Assembly: GCA_020161845.1 (NCBI GenBank) | Contig: JAIUNK010000009.1 | Span: 1 to 64,000 of the forward strand | Reading direction: 5' to 3' | Length of the DNA stretch: 64,000 nucleotides | Origin: Actinomycetota bacterium | GTDB lineage: Bacteria > Actinomycetota > Actinomycetes > Actinomycetales > Dermatophilaceae | Part shown: in pieces, positions 6,284 to 15,435 of the stretch | Numbering within the stretch: the first letter of the stretch is position 1 | Layout of the letters: every line of letters starts with the position of its first letter | Program-made: the position numbers and the translations under genes | Notes under the pieces: model-generated | Seen by the model: only the letters and a program-made list of their open reading frames with translations | Database searches by the model: none | Told to the model about the DNA's origin: nothing

Positions 6284-8989
6284 GTGGCATTCGACCAAGG
6301 CGACTATCGCAAACGGGTCCTGCAGTCCTACCGCGGTTCCAAGCAGCGGTTCCTCAACGCGGCATTGCGCGAACTCAAGTCGGATCCCACGTTGCGGGTG
6401 CCCGTCGGCCTAGACCTCACGGATCTCTACGACATGCCCCGCGGCGCGGCGGATGCCCAGGTCGCCGCGCAGGTGGTGGCCGTCGGGAAGACCTTCGGCA
6501 ATGTCGCCGGAAACGCCCGGATGGCGACCATCGGCCCAGCGCTGACGTCGTTGCACGCGATGTTGACGGAGCGAAATCCGGACTTCGGGACCGCCGCGTT
6601 CTGGCAGGCACGCTTTCGCGACAAGGAGGCGGCACGGCTGGAGCAGCTGCGCGACCTGCTCCCCGCGGTGCACGCCGCGACGCACGGCCTCGGGGTCGTC
6701 TCGCGGGACCGCATCGCCGACGTCGTCGCGCAGAGCGGCCATGACCCCTCGGCCATCGAAGGACTGAGCACCCTCGCCGCGGAGGCGGGGCTGCTCGTCG
6801 TGCCGGCGGCACCCTCACCGAGCAGCTCGGTCACGGCGCCCTTCGCCAACGCCTTCGCCAAGTCCGGGTGCGCCTCGGTGATCGACTTGATCTTTCTGGA
6901 ACGGCCGCCGACCGCATTCCGCATCGTCGATGGTTTCGCCGCCGAGCCACCCATGGCCCTGTCCGTGGCGCAGGCCCAGGAGAGTTTCCGGCTCACCGAG
7001 CGACGGCCCAGCAATGACGACTTCAACATGGCCCAGGGCCAGGCTCTCCAGGTGATTCTCCGGGAGGTCCACTCCGACGCCGACCTCGCTGCCTTCGCCT
7101 ACGCCGCCCTGGTTGACCAGGCCAAACAGGCGTTGCGCGGTGCGCCGCCGGTCGCCGTGGCCCGCGAACTCGCGGCCACCCGACTGGACCCCAGCGAAGC
7201 CAACCGGATCGTCCTCTCCCTCGCCGGTACGGCGACCGTGGTGACCTTCGACGACGTCAGCGCCTTGCTGGCCGAAGGGCGGGTGCGGGAGGCCCGGGGC
7301 CTGTTCGCCAGGCTTGACACCGATGGGGGAGCCTCGACGGGGGAGTCTCGCGCCAAGGCCGAGTCCTCGCTCGCCGAGCGCGAACTGATGCTGGCCCAGC
7401 TCCGCGACAGGGCGCGCCAAGCCCTGGACGACGGTGACGTAGAGACCAGCCGAAAGGCCCTCGATCAGGCCCTCAGCCTGTGCACGGACGACGACGAGCT
7501 GGACACGATGCTGCGGGGCCTGCCGCCTGCGCCGCCGCGGTCGCTCGTGGCCGCCGCCTCCGGCGAGGGTCACATTCACCTGTCCTGGAGCGGCGGATTC
7601 GGGTCCGGGGAGCAGACCCGCTATCGCATCGTGCGCAAGGTCGGATCCGCACCGGCGAACGCCCACGATGGCGTCTCGATGGGGGACCTGCAGGCGGCCA
7701 CCGAAGCACGGGACGATGCTCCCCCGATCGGGGTCGACCTGCACTACGGCGTGGCGGCTCGCCACACGGCCGGGTTCTCCTCCGTCGCGACGGTAGCGAC
7801 GCGAGTCGTCCCACCCGTGAGCAATGTGCGGGTCGTGTCGGAACCGACGCGCCTCACGGTCCGGTGGGACAGCCACCCGGCGACCGCAAGGGTCGACGTG
7901 GTCCAGGTCGATTCCGCCGGGGTCAGCACCCCGCTCGTGCCCAACCGACATGGGTCGGTCACCGCGGAAGGCCTGACCACCGGCACGCCGTACGTCGTTG
8001 CCCTGACCGCCCGCTATGTGACCGAGGCCGGCGAGGCCGCCGCCGAGGTGGTCCGGGTCACCGGCATACCCCGGGGACAGGCACGGCCGGTGCCGATGCT
8101 CACGGTGCGGCGCGTCGATGACGCGGGCGACCTCCTCATCGACGCCAGCTGGAAGCCCGTGGACGGGTTCGACGTCGAGGTGTGGCACTTCGACCAGGCC
8201 CCGGAATGGGGTTATGGGTCGCGGGTGCCTTACCCCGCCATCACGGCGGCTGGCTCGCGCTTGGCGGGCCGCGACATCAGCACCGACCGGCACCAGGGCG
8301 TGCGCGGACCGGTCACGGCCGGCCTGCGCCACTACGTCGCGATCACGCGCGACGGCCCGGAGGGCATTGTCGGCGCGTGCGAGCCGCTCGGCATCTGCCC
8401 GCCCCTGCACGACGTCGACGCCGAACGGTTCCAGGATCTCGTGGTCCTCAGCTGGCGGTGGCCAGGTCCGGAGTTCGACGTGGTGGCTCGGTGGACCGGG
8501 CCGGCGGGACAGGGCGAGCGGCGGCTCACCCACGCGGCGTACCGCGCCGAAGGCGGGCTGCGGATTCCCTGCGGCGGCGGGGATCTCAAGGTCGTGCTCA
8601 CGACCGCGACCCCGGTGGGTGCGACGGACTGGCGGTCCCCGAAACGCGTGGTGGAGGTCAAGGGGTCGCCTCCGACCGTGCACTACGAGGTCACCTGGGC
8701 CAAGGGGATGCTCGGCAAACCCAAGGCGGTCACGATCTCCTTCACCGGGTCGCAGGAGCTCACCCTCCCGATCACCGTCGTCGCACGCGGGGGCGAGGTG
8801 ATGCCGTTCGGGCCGTCCGGCGCGGTGGCGCTGTTTGAGGGCCGCATCGATGTCACCCCGGAGCGTCCCACCGTCCTGCCGACGATTCCCCTGCCCCCGC
8901 TGGGCCGGCACTTCTGGGTTCGGGCGTTCAGCGGCACGCCAGCGGCGCGATTGATTGACCCCCCCGTCGAGACCCTGCGAGGCGCATGA
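6284..8989 (+). CDS. Large FN3-like repeat protein of the GTPase block, function unknown
   Basis: 901 residues, GTG start. There is no signal peptide or membrane segment, so it is probably cytoplasmic. Residues 1-330 are mostly helical and match nothing I recognise. Residues about 330-410 look like helical repeats (LLAEGRVREARGLFARLD, then QALDDGDVETSRKALDQA). From residue about 412 to 790 four FN3-like beta domains can be seen, for example HIHLSW with YRIVRK, then VSNVRVVSEPTRLTVRWD with LTTGTPYVVALTARY, then LLIDASWKPVDGFDVEVWHF, then LVVLSWRWPGPEFDVVARW. A last beta domain ends at 901. A cytoplasmic FN3 array is unusual and suggests a scaffold or ligand-recognition role beside the Hsp70. 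The stop overlaps the next ATG (ATGA at 8986-8989). Confidence 0.75.
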   Translation: MAFDQGDYRKRVLQSYRGSKQRFLNAALRELKSDPTLRVPVGLDLTDLYDMPRGAADAQVAAQVVAVGKTFGNVAGNARMATIGPALTSLHAMLTERNPDFGTAAFWQARFRDKEAARLEQLRDLLPAVHAATHGLGVVSRDRIADVVAQSGHDPSAIEGLSTLAAEAGLLVVPAAPSPSSSVTAPFANAFAKSGCASVIDLIFLERPPTAFRIVDGFAAEPPMALSVAQAQESFRLTERRPSNDDFNMAQGQALQVILREVHSDADLAAFAYAALVDQAKQALRGAPPVAVARELAATRLDPSEANRIVLSLAGTATVVTFDDVSALLAEGRVREARGLFARLDTDGGASTGESRAKAESSLAERELMLAQLRDRARQALDDGDVETSRKALDQALSLCTDDDELDTMLRGLPPAPPRSLVAAASGEGHIHLSWSGGFGSGEQTRYRIVRKVGSAPANAHDGVSMGDLQAATEARDDAPPIGVDLHYGVAARHTAGFSSVATVATRVVPPVSNVRVVSEPTRLTVRWDSHPATARVDVVQVDSAGVSTPLVPNRHGSVTAEGLTTGTPYVVALTARYVTEAGEAAAEVVRVTGIPRGQARPVPMLTVRRVDDAGDLLIDASWKPVDGFDVEVWHFDQAPEWGYGSRVPYPAITAAGSRLAGRDISTDRHQGVRGPVTAGLRHYVAITRDGPEGIVGACEPLGICPPLHDVDAERFQDLVVLSWRWPGPEFDVVARWTGPAGQGERRLTHAAYRAEGGLRIPCGGGDLKVVLTTATPVGATDWRSPKRVVEVKGSPPTVHYEVTWAKGMLGKPKAVTISFTGSQELTLPITVVARGGEVMPFGPSGAVALFEGRIDVTPERPTVLPTIPLPPLGRHFWVRAFSGTPAARLIDPPVETLRGA

Positions 8990-10176
8990 TGCCGGTCCCG
9001 TTCAAGAAGGCCCCCTGCCCCTACTGCTACCAGCGGATCGACCCGACGAGGCCGAGTTACCGCTGCTCGGGACGTCCCACGCCGGGCAAACCTCCGTGCG
9101 TCAAGGCGGAGGATCCCGTGCGCAGGCAGAATCTCGAAAGCGCCGAACCCGTCTATCCCACGTTTATCCCGGAACGCGGTCTGCTGCGCCGCAACGGGGC
9201 CACCTGTCCGCACTGTGGGGGCACGACCGGCACCCGGGTCTGCCCCCTGTGCCACTCCGTGTTGCCGGCAAACTTCACCGCGGACAGCCCCCTATTCGGG
9301 CTGGTCGGGGTGCGCGGGTCCGGTAAGACCGTGATGCTCTCCGTGCTGAGCAAGGAGCTGAAGACGTCCGTGGCACGCCGGTTCTCCGCGTCGATCGCAT
9401 CCGTGGGATCTTCGTCGCTGCTCGTCGCCCTCGAACGCGACCGGGACAGTATGGACCAGGTCGGCGGCATCCTGCCGGCGCAGACCGTCCGGGCGACCCG
9501 ACGAGACACCACCCCGGCAGTATTCGAATGGCAACACACCCGCGAGATGCTCGGGATGGAACGGGCCGCCTCGACGATCCTCTCCTTCTACGACTCCTCC
9601 GGTGAGGACCTGAGCAGCGACGAAATCACCCGCGAGCTGCACAATCTCGCAGCCACCGACGGGCTGATCTTGCTCCTGGATCCCTTCGGCTTCCCCGCCA
9701 ACCGAGAGGACGCACTTCACCGTGGCGTCGACAAGAACAACCTGAGGGACGCGCCCGAGGCCGTTCTGGGCAACGTGACCAGCCTGCTGCGCGAGGCCGA
9801 TCGGCTCTCCACGAACAAGAAGATCAAGCGGCCGCTCGCCGTCGTGCTGGCCAAGATCGACGCCTTCTTCGACCAGGTCGGTCCCGATCACCCCATCAGG
9901 CGGCCGGCCTCGTCCGCGTCGGCCTTCGACGAGGCCGAGGCGCGGGAGCTGCACGCGCACGTCGAATCGCTCGTGAGCCAGTGGGGCGGCGACCCGGTGC
10001 TGGCGTTGCTGCGGCACAACTACACGACGTACCGCTTCTTCGTCGCCTCCGCGCTCGGCGCCGAACCGAACTACCGCACGGGCGAGGTGAGCCCCAAGGG
10101 CGTCCTGCCGCACCGGGTGGCCGAGCCGCTCCTGTGGCTCATGGCACAGCGGGGGTTCATCAGGAAGGTGGGCTGA
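8986..10176 (+). CDS. Zinc-ribbon GTPase of the double-GTPase (TRAFAC) family
   Basis: 396 residues; ATG at 8986 overlaps the previous stop, with GCGAGG upstream (a second ATG follows at 8989). The N-terminus carries zinc-ribbon cysteines (C11, C14, C27, C38, then CPHC...CPLC at about 74-89). The GTPase domain has a P-loop GVRGSGKT (108-115), a switch-2-like FYDSSGED (about 201-208) and a base-specificity motif AKID (about 289-292). Together with the downstream GAP1 gene this fits the DO-GTPase families described from genome comparison as parts of NTP-dependent conflict systems. The biochemical role is not established. It is probably a nucleotide-dependent switch for the complex. Coupled by position to GAP1, whose start follows one nt after its stop. 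Confidence 0.8.
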   Translation: MMPVPFKKAPCPYCYQRIDPTRPSYRCSGRPTPGKPPCVKAEDPVRRQNLESAEPVYPTFIPERGLLRRNGATCPHCGGTTGTRVCPLCHSVLPANFTADSPLFGLVGVRGSGKTVMLSVLSKELKTSVARRFSASIASVGSSSLLVALERDRDSMDQVGGILPAQTVRATRRDTTPAVFEWQHTREMLGMERAASTILSFYDSSGEDLSSDEITRELHNLAATDGLILLLDPFGFPANREDALHRGVDKNNLRDAPEAVLGNVTSLLREADRLSTNKKIKRPLAVVLAKIDAFFDQVGPDHPIRRPASSASAFDEAEARELHAHVESLVSQWGGDPVLALLRHNYTTYRFFVASALGAEPNYRTGEVSPKGVLPHRVAEPLLWLMAQRGFIRKVG

Positions 10177-10177
10177 C

Positions 10178-12595
10178 GTGTTCGAGGTGCTGCTCTACAC
10201 CGACTGCGCGGCCGACGAATCCGTCTCCGGGCGATCCGGGTTCCAGTTCCATGCCGAGTCCGAGGGCGCGACGCCCAGCGACGAGCGCGTGGTGCAGCAA
10301 CGCCTGCTGTATGTCGTCCCGTTCGCCGCACCCGTCGATGACCTGAGCCGCCACCCTGAGATGTGCGCGTACCTGCGCACCGACGACGGGTTCTATCTCT
10401 CCCGAGGGCGGTCGACCGGGGCCACCCTCAGTGGGCGCCCCGGCAACCAGCTCACCCAGGCCGTCGTCACCAAGGATCCCGGCGACATCCTGCCAGCGCG
10501 CCCGGCCCAGCTGTATTCAGCCCCGAACTGGCGTCTGCAGAAGGTCACCTCCGGTGAGCTTGGGGGGTGGCCGACCCCGTTGGAGGTCGCCCCGGAGTTC
10601 GAGGTCGAGGGCCTTCACGAGCTGGCTATCAGCGACCTGCGACTGGCGCCGCTGCTTCCCGTCCTGCTCACCATGGGCGAGCAGGCGGCGGCCACCCCCC
10701 GCGTCAAGCTCATCCTCGTCCACCGCGATCTCGACACGATCATGCGGTGGATCGCCCTCATCACCCTCTTCGAGGACGCCGGCCGGGCCCTCAACCTGTC
10801 CTTCCGGGCGTATGCCGACGATCCCCTGTCGGACCAGGCGGATATCGTCGCGGCCCACCCGGATCTTCTCCCGGACTTCGGCCCCCGGTCGGCGACCGCC
10901 GCGAACGTCGTCGACCTGGACGGCCTGGAGCACACTGACGTCGAGCCCAGCGCGTCCGCGCGACTGCACGCGGCGTGGTTCCTGGGTGGCGACCCGTACG
11001 AGGCGTTGGACGCCATCGAGGCCAGTCGCCGCTGGGCCACCGTCCTTGACCCCGACGTCGCGGCTCGTGGCGCCGGGCTTGCGGCACGCCCCTCGTCCTC
11101 GGGGGAACGGACCTGGCCGATGGTGCAGGACGCCTGCGAGGTCCTGACCACGCTCGCCAGAGAGGGGATGGCGGACGAGCTCGAGGCCTACGGCGACGAA
11201 CTGGTCGACGTCATCGCCGAGCACTCCCCGGCTCCCGGCGAGGACATTACCCGCGTCGTCAGCACCGTCTGGGCCTTGCACGGGGTGCGACAGGACAAGC
11301 ACGCCGCAGACGTCGCGACCGCGTGCTTGGAGTGGGCCCGCGCCGATGACACGGCGGCCCGCGCCTGGGCGGCCAGCTCCCTGCCGCCGCATTCCCTCGC
11401 GGTCGGGAAGACCCTGCCTTGGCCGGCGGAAACCGACCAAGAACAGCCACGGCTCCTCCTGCGCGACCTGCTGGAGTTGGCACCCGACGAGGACCTCGGC
11501 ACCTGGTTCGGGATCGCGCAAACGTTGGGTCTCGGGCTGGCCGAGACCGAGATCGCTGCTCCGATCGATCGGCTGGCCCGACGCTGGGCCGCCCAGCCGG
11601 ATCTCACCGAGGCGGCGCGGCTGTGGTTCCACCTCGATGCCATCACCCTGGCTTTGGCGCGGCACCTCCTTGAGGCGCTGGAGCGCGGGCACCGACCGAC
11701 CCTCGACGACGTGGCCGCCGGACGCTGGCGCTGGCTGCGCGGAGCTTCTCGCGACTACCGCGACGCTCAGGGGCTCAGCGCGTGGCTAGCGCTGGAGCAC
11801 GCCAGCCGCTGGCAGGAGCCCAGCTATCGCCGCATCCTCGCGGACGTCTCGCCGGCCCTGCCCGCGTGGGCCGCAACCGAGTTCGTGCCGCGCCGCAAGG
11901 ACGCACGCAGCTATGCCAAGGACGCCGTCCGGTGGCTGTCCGACCATCCCGGCCCGATTCCTGAGGGGTTCGCCGAAGACCTTGCGGCGATGCTGCTGGC
12001 CTGCTGCGACGCGGGGGAGCCGGACGCCTTCACCGATCTCATGGAGGCGATCGAAGCCGCGGACGGGCAGATCCAGACACCCTCGCTGCGCGCCGTGAGC
12101 AATGATGACCGCGCCATCCGCGAGGCCTATGTGGCTGCGGAGGCCGAGACGCAGGCGCGCCGTAGCCCAGGGCTCGCCCGCTTGGCCGGCTGTCATCCGC
12201 GAATGCTACGGCTCTCCCGAGAGCAACTGATCCCGCTGATCTTCTCGGCGGCCGACCACGACGGCGCTCGTGCCCTCCTCGCCGCCCTGCCGTCCATGAC
12301 CCACCGGGCTGTCGCCGAGTATGCCCAGGAGCGCCTTCGCGCCCGGGATGGCACGGCCTTCGAGGCCTGCCTAGCGCTCGAGGACGGAACGCCCGAAACC
12401 GCCGGCCTCACCCAGGTCCTCGACTGGTTGCTCGGCAACAAACTCAACGAGCAGCTGGTCAGCGACCTGCGCAAGGCCCTTTCACCGGAGGGCAGGAAGC
12501 GGCTTGAGGCACGTCCCCAACCGCAGCGGTCCCGCCTGGGATCGGCGCTGTGGGAACGGATGAGCGGAAAGCTCGAACGGGGGGGTCGAGGCTGA
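10178..12595 (+). CDS. GTPase-associated protein 1 (GAP1-type)
   Basis: 805 residues, GTG start with AGGAAGG nine nt upstream. The N-terminus (EVLLYTDCAADESVSGRSG, then a paired LLYVVPF strand) is the mark of the GAP1-N domains that accompany the double-GTPases. The middle contains VKLILVHRD and EDAGRALNLSFRAYADDP, followed by a long alpha-helical, repeat-like C-terminal half with Trp-rich helices. No nucleotide-binding or membrane motif is seen. In known gene neighbourhoods GAP1 always sits next to TRAFAC GTPases, as here between two of them, so it is probably a scaffold or regulator of both. The stop overlaps the next start as TGATG (12593-12597). Confidence 0.8.
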   Translation: MFEVLLYTDCAADESVSGRSGFQFHAESEGATPSDERVVQQRLLYVVPFAAPVDDLSRHPEMCAYLRTDDGFYLSRGRSTGATLSGRPGNQLTQAVVTKDPGDILPARPAQLYSAPNWRLQKVTSGELGGWPTPLEVAPEFEVEGLHELAISDLRLAPLLPVLLTMGEQAAATPRVKLILVHRDLDTIMRWIALITLFEDAGRALNLSFRAYADDPLSDQADIVAAHPDLLPDFGPRSATAANVVDLDGLEHTDVEPSASARLHAAWFLGGDPYEALDAIEASRRWATVLDPDVAARGAGLAARPSSSGERTWPMVQDACEVLTTLAREGMADELEAYGDELVDVIAEHSPAPGEDITRVVSTVWALHGVRQDKHAADVATACLEWARADDTAARAWAASSLPPHSLAVGKTLPWPAETDQEQPRLLLRDLLELAPDEDLGTWFGIAQTLGLGLAETEIAAPIDRLARRWAAQPDLTEAARLWFHLDAITLALARHLLEALERGHRPTLDDVAAGRWRWLRGASRDYRDAQGLSAWLALEHASRWQEPSYRRILADVSPALPAWAATEFVPRRKDARSYAKDAVRWLSDHPGPIPEGFAEDLAAMLLACCDAGEPDAFTDLMEAIEAADGQIQTPSLRAVSNDDRAIREAYVAAEAETQARRSPGLARLAGCHPRMLRLSREQLIPLIFSAADHDGARALLAALPSMTHRAVAEYAQERLRARDGTAFEACLALEDGTPETAGLTQVLDWLLGNKLNEQLVSDLRKALSPEGRKRLEARPQPQRSRLGSALWERMSGKLERGGRG

Positions 12596-14313
12596 TGGAC
12601 GACGGCCTGTGGTTCTTGGTCGTGGGTGCCGCCATCGTGGTGGCAGCGGTCTTCGTGGTGTGGATCATCCTGGCGCTGCTGATGCGCTTCTTCTCCTTCT
12701 TGGTCTTCTACTGGGTGGTCTCCCTGACTGCGGGGGCACTGGTCGGTCTGATCTCCGGGGTGGTGCTCCCGTGGCGGGTGCTCCGCGGCCGGGGCAGCAT
12801 CCCGTTCCGGCAGCTGACGCCGCAGGATGTCGTGGCCGGCAACGTCATCCTCGGCGGCGTCCGTGGCCAGTCCCGGCATTACGGATGGGACCTGGCCTGG
12901 CCGACGTACATGCCCTACCAAGCCCGCGAGGACAGCAAGGCGGTGGTCGCGGAGGCGAAGGCGCACACAGAGGAGAGCTGGGCGACGGCGAGGCAATGGA
13001 TGATGCACGGCGGTGCGCTTCCATTGACCGGGACACTCAAGGCGCGAGCCCTGGCCGCCGGCAAGGTGATGGCCGCCTCCAGCCCCACGATCGTGGCCGT
13101 GGCCCTCGTCGCGCCCCCAGTCGCGGCTTACCTCGCTGGTCTATGGGTCTCGATCGTGGTCTGGCAGGGGATCATGCTCGTCGGCGGCGTGGTCTGGGTG
13201 ATCATCCAGAAGGTTGTGCTGGCCGGCCTGAAGACCCACGACGTGCTCACCCGCCGGCAGCAACGGGCGTCCCTGAAGTGCACGGCCTGCTACGCGGAGA
13301 CGACCCTGCCCAGTTATCACTGCGACCGTCCGGGTTGCAGGGTCGTCCATCGGCAGCTGCTGCCCGGCCCGCTCGGGCTGCTGACCCGAGTCTGCGACTG
13401 CGGCCAGGCACTTCCCAATACCATCGGCCGAGCCGCGGCCCGGCTCACCCCGGTCTGCCCGAGCTGCAATACCGCCATGGCCATAGGCAGCGGCAACCGG
13501 CAGACCATCCACATCCCCGTCATCGGCGCCGTCGCCGCCGGCAAGACGCGCTTCCTGGGCGCCGCCGTCGTCGCCCTCGAGACGGACCTGGCGGTGGCCG
13601 GGGGCGGGCTGGAGGTGCTCACCCCGGCCGGAGAGGTCGTGATCGCCGAACTGCGCAGGATGATCACGTCGCATCAGCACACCCGCAAGACCGCCGCCGA
13701 GATCACGCCGGCCGGAATCCCCCTGCTGTGCCGGCGCGATGGCGACGAGGTCGAACTGCAGGTGCTGGACGCTGCCGGCGAGCAGTTCGGCACGTGGGAC
13801 ACCACGGGTGAGCTGCGCTATCTCGACTCGGGCACCGCGTACCTGTTCATCCTCGACCCGCTGGCCCTGCCACAGCTCGGTCATGAGATGCGCGCCTTGG
13901 GCTTGTCCGGGGAGGTTCTCACCGCCGAGGGTGACCAGGCGGCCGCATACGGCTCGGCCTTCGACCGGCTCCGCGCCGAGGGAATCGACCTTCGGCGACG
14001 GACACTCGCCGTCGTGGTGACCAAGGCCGACATGGTCGCCAAACTCCCCTCGGGCCGCGACCTGATCTCCTCAGCCGCAGCCAGCGACGCAATCCGAGAC
14101 TGGCTGATCGAGATGGGCGCTGACCGCCTCGTGGAACGCATCGTTCGCGACTTCCCCAAGGCTCGCTACTTTCTCGTCGACTCCATGGGCACTCGCAGCG
14201 GGAGCGATCCCCTCTCGCCCCTCGGGCCGCTGCAGTGGGCCCTCCAGATCAACAAGAGCAAGGTCTCCGCGGCTCAAGCCCCGGCCGCCAAGACCAGCGG
14301 AAAGGCCGGCTGA
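12595..14313 (+). CDS. Membrane-anchored zinc-ribbon GTPase (second TRAFAC-type)
   Basis: 572 residues; the ATG at 12595 overlaps the GAP1 stop. Two membrane segments at the N-terminus (about 5-32 and 35-57), a second pair at about 158-210, then zinc-ribbon cysteines (KCTAC...HCDRPGC, CDCGQ, CPSCNTAM, residues about 228-300). The GTPase domain follows with P-loop GAVAAGKT (311-318), DxxG-like LDAAGEQFG (about 390) and TKAD (about 476-479). It is the membrane partner of the soluble GTPase at 8986, with the same zinc-ribbon plus GTPase plan. The two probably work as a pair at the inner face of the membrane together with GAP1. Confidence 0.82.
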   Translation: MDDGLWFLVVGAAIVVAAVFVVWIILALLMRFFSFLVFYWVVSLTAGALVGLISGVVLPWRVLRGRGSIPFRQLTPQDVVAGNVILGGVRGQSRHYGWDLAWPTYMPYQAREDSKAVVAEAKAHTEESWATARQWMMHGGALPLTGTLKARALAAGKVMAASSPTIVAVALVAPPVAAYLAGLWVSIVVWQGIMLVGGVVWVIIQKVVLAGLKTHDVLTRRQQRASLKCTACYAETTLPSYHCDRPGCRVVHRQLLPGPLGLLTRVCDCGQALPNTIGRAAARLTPVCPSCNTAMAIGSGNRQTIHIPVIGAVAAGKTRFLGAAVVALETDLAVAGGGLEVLTPAGEVVIAELRRMITSHQHTRKTAAEITPAGIPLLCRRDGDEVELQVLDAAGEQFGTWDTTGELRYLDSGTAYLFILDPLALPQLGHEMRALGLSGEVLTAEGDQAAAYGSAFDRLRAEGIDLRRRTLAVVVTKADMVAKLPSGRDLISSAAASDAIRDWLIEMGADRLVERIVRDFPKARYFLVDSMGTRSGSDPLSPLGPLQWALQINKSKVSAAQAPAAKTSGKAG

Positions 14314-14522
14314 TGGGACGGACCGACATACCGCCCAGCTATGGACGATTCCGCAACGGATGGGGGGTCGTCCACTTGAGCCTCCTGGGCTTCGCGCTCC
14401 TCGCCCTCATCATCTGGGCCGCGAGCAACGGCAACGGTGCACGCCTGGTGAGTTCCTGGTGGGCGACCTCGATGCGCATCCAGTCCGTGGTGTTCAACCT
14501 CATCCCGTTCCCGTGGGGGTGA
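14313..14522 (+). CDS. Small membrane protein of the GTPase block
   Basis: 69 residues; the ATG at 14313 overlaps the previous stop (TGATG). One strong membrane helix (LSLLGFALLALIIWAAS, residues about 20-37) and a second hydrophobic stretch near the end (SVVFNLIPFPWG). No family recognised. Its tight coupling on both sides (next start 8 nt after its stop) suggests a subunit of the membrane GTPase complex. Confidence 0.75.
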   Translation: MGRTDIPPSYGRFRNGWGVVHLSLLGFALLALIIWAASNGNGARLVSSWWATSMRIQSVVFNLIPFPWG

Positions 14523-14529
14523 GGTTTTC

Positions 14530-15417
14530 GTGACGCAGTCGTGCCCGAGGTGCTCCAGCAACGTTTGGCGCGGCCGACGATGCCTGGCCTGCGGGCTGGC
14601 GGAGTCGGGCTCGACGGGGGCGGCAGGATCGACGGGAGCGGCAGGGTCGACGGGAGCGGCAGGGTCGACGGGGGCCGCAGGGTCGACGGGGGCGGCAGGG
14701 TCTACCGGAGGGTGGGATACCCGCCGTACGTCGTCATCAGGCCCGCCTCCCGGCGGCCCACCCCCCAACCCTGGACCGGCAGGCGCCGGCCCGGGGGGCG
14801 CGACCCCGCCGCCAGGACCCGCCTCACCGCCGCCGGGGACAGCTCGGCCGGCGCCGGCGGGGTCGGCCGCGATGCCCGCGAACCTCTTCGGGGGCCTGCG
14901 GCTGCGCGGCACGATCGTCGTTGTCGACCCGGAGCGGGACCGGACCGTCAGCCTCGCCCTCTCCAACGCTTTCGCACGTGGCACGGTGCAGCTGCTGCTC
15001 CTGCCCCTGCGGGCGTTCGTGTTCGTCATCGGGATGCTGATACCACCGCTCCGTGCACTCATCGGCACGAGCCTGATCGGCATGGCTGGGCGGGGAGCCC
15101 TCGGCGGAGAGCAGCTGATCGTGCGGGAGACCGCGTTCCGGCTGCGGGACACCGCCGGCGACCAGCACGACTGCCTGCTGCGCGGGGAACTGAGAGGGGG
15201 AGCGCTGCGGCTTGGTGATCAGGTCGATGTGCGGGGCAGCCGGGCCTTGCGCGGCCGCGAAATCCAGGTGAGCCAGGTGACGAACATCGTCACCGGCACG
15301 GTCACCACCGGGCATCTACCTGCCAAGGCTCGGCACAGCGCGGTGGTGACGGTTCTGCAGGCGGTGGTCTTCATGGTCGTCGCCTACACCCTGCTGCGTA
15401 GCTGCGGCGCGATCTGA
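14530..15417 (+). CDS. Zinc-ribbon membrane protein with STGAAG repeats
   Basis: 295 residues, GTG start after GAGG. It starts with a zinc ribbon (CPRC...CLAC, residues 5-21), then five exact STGAAG units (28-57), a Pro/Gly-rich linker to about residue 115, a beta domain (LRLRGTIVVVDPERD), a hydrophobic segment (VQLLLLPLRAFVFVIGMLIP), a second beta part (EQLIVRETAFRLRD, then LRLGDQVDVRG) and a C-terminal membrane helix (VVTVLQAVVFMVVAYTLL). The zinc ribbon matches the style of the two GTPases, so these proteins may bind each other or nucleic acid through ribbons. No known family is recognised. Confidence 0.75.
   Translation: MTQSCPRCSSNVWRGRRCLACGLAESGSTGAAGSTGAAGSTGAAGSTGAAGSTGAAGSTGGWDTRRTSSSGPPPGGPPPNPGPAGAGPGGATPPPGPASPPPGTARPAPAGSAAMPANLFGGLRLRGTIVVVDPERDRTVSLALSNAFARGTVQLLLLPLRAFVFVIGMLIPPLRALIGTSLIGMAGRGALGGEQLIVRETAFRLRDTAGDQHDCLLRGELRGGALRLGDQVDVRGSRALRGREIQVSQVTNIVTGTVTTGHLPAKARHSAVVTVLQAVVFMVVAYTLLRSCGAI
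14611..14709 (+). repeat. 18-bp tandem repeat coding STGAAG
   Basis: Five full 18-bp units (TCGACGGGAGCGGCAGGG type) and a partial sixth. In frame, so copy-number change alters linker length without breaking the gene. Confidence 0.85.
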
Positions 15418-15435
15418 CGGAGGAAGGAGAAGGAC

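Noticed and set aside
14611-14709. Regular 18-bp repeats that could suggest a CRISPR array
   Set aside because: No spacers; the units are contiguous and code STGAAG in frame.
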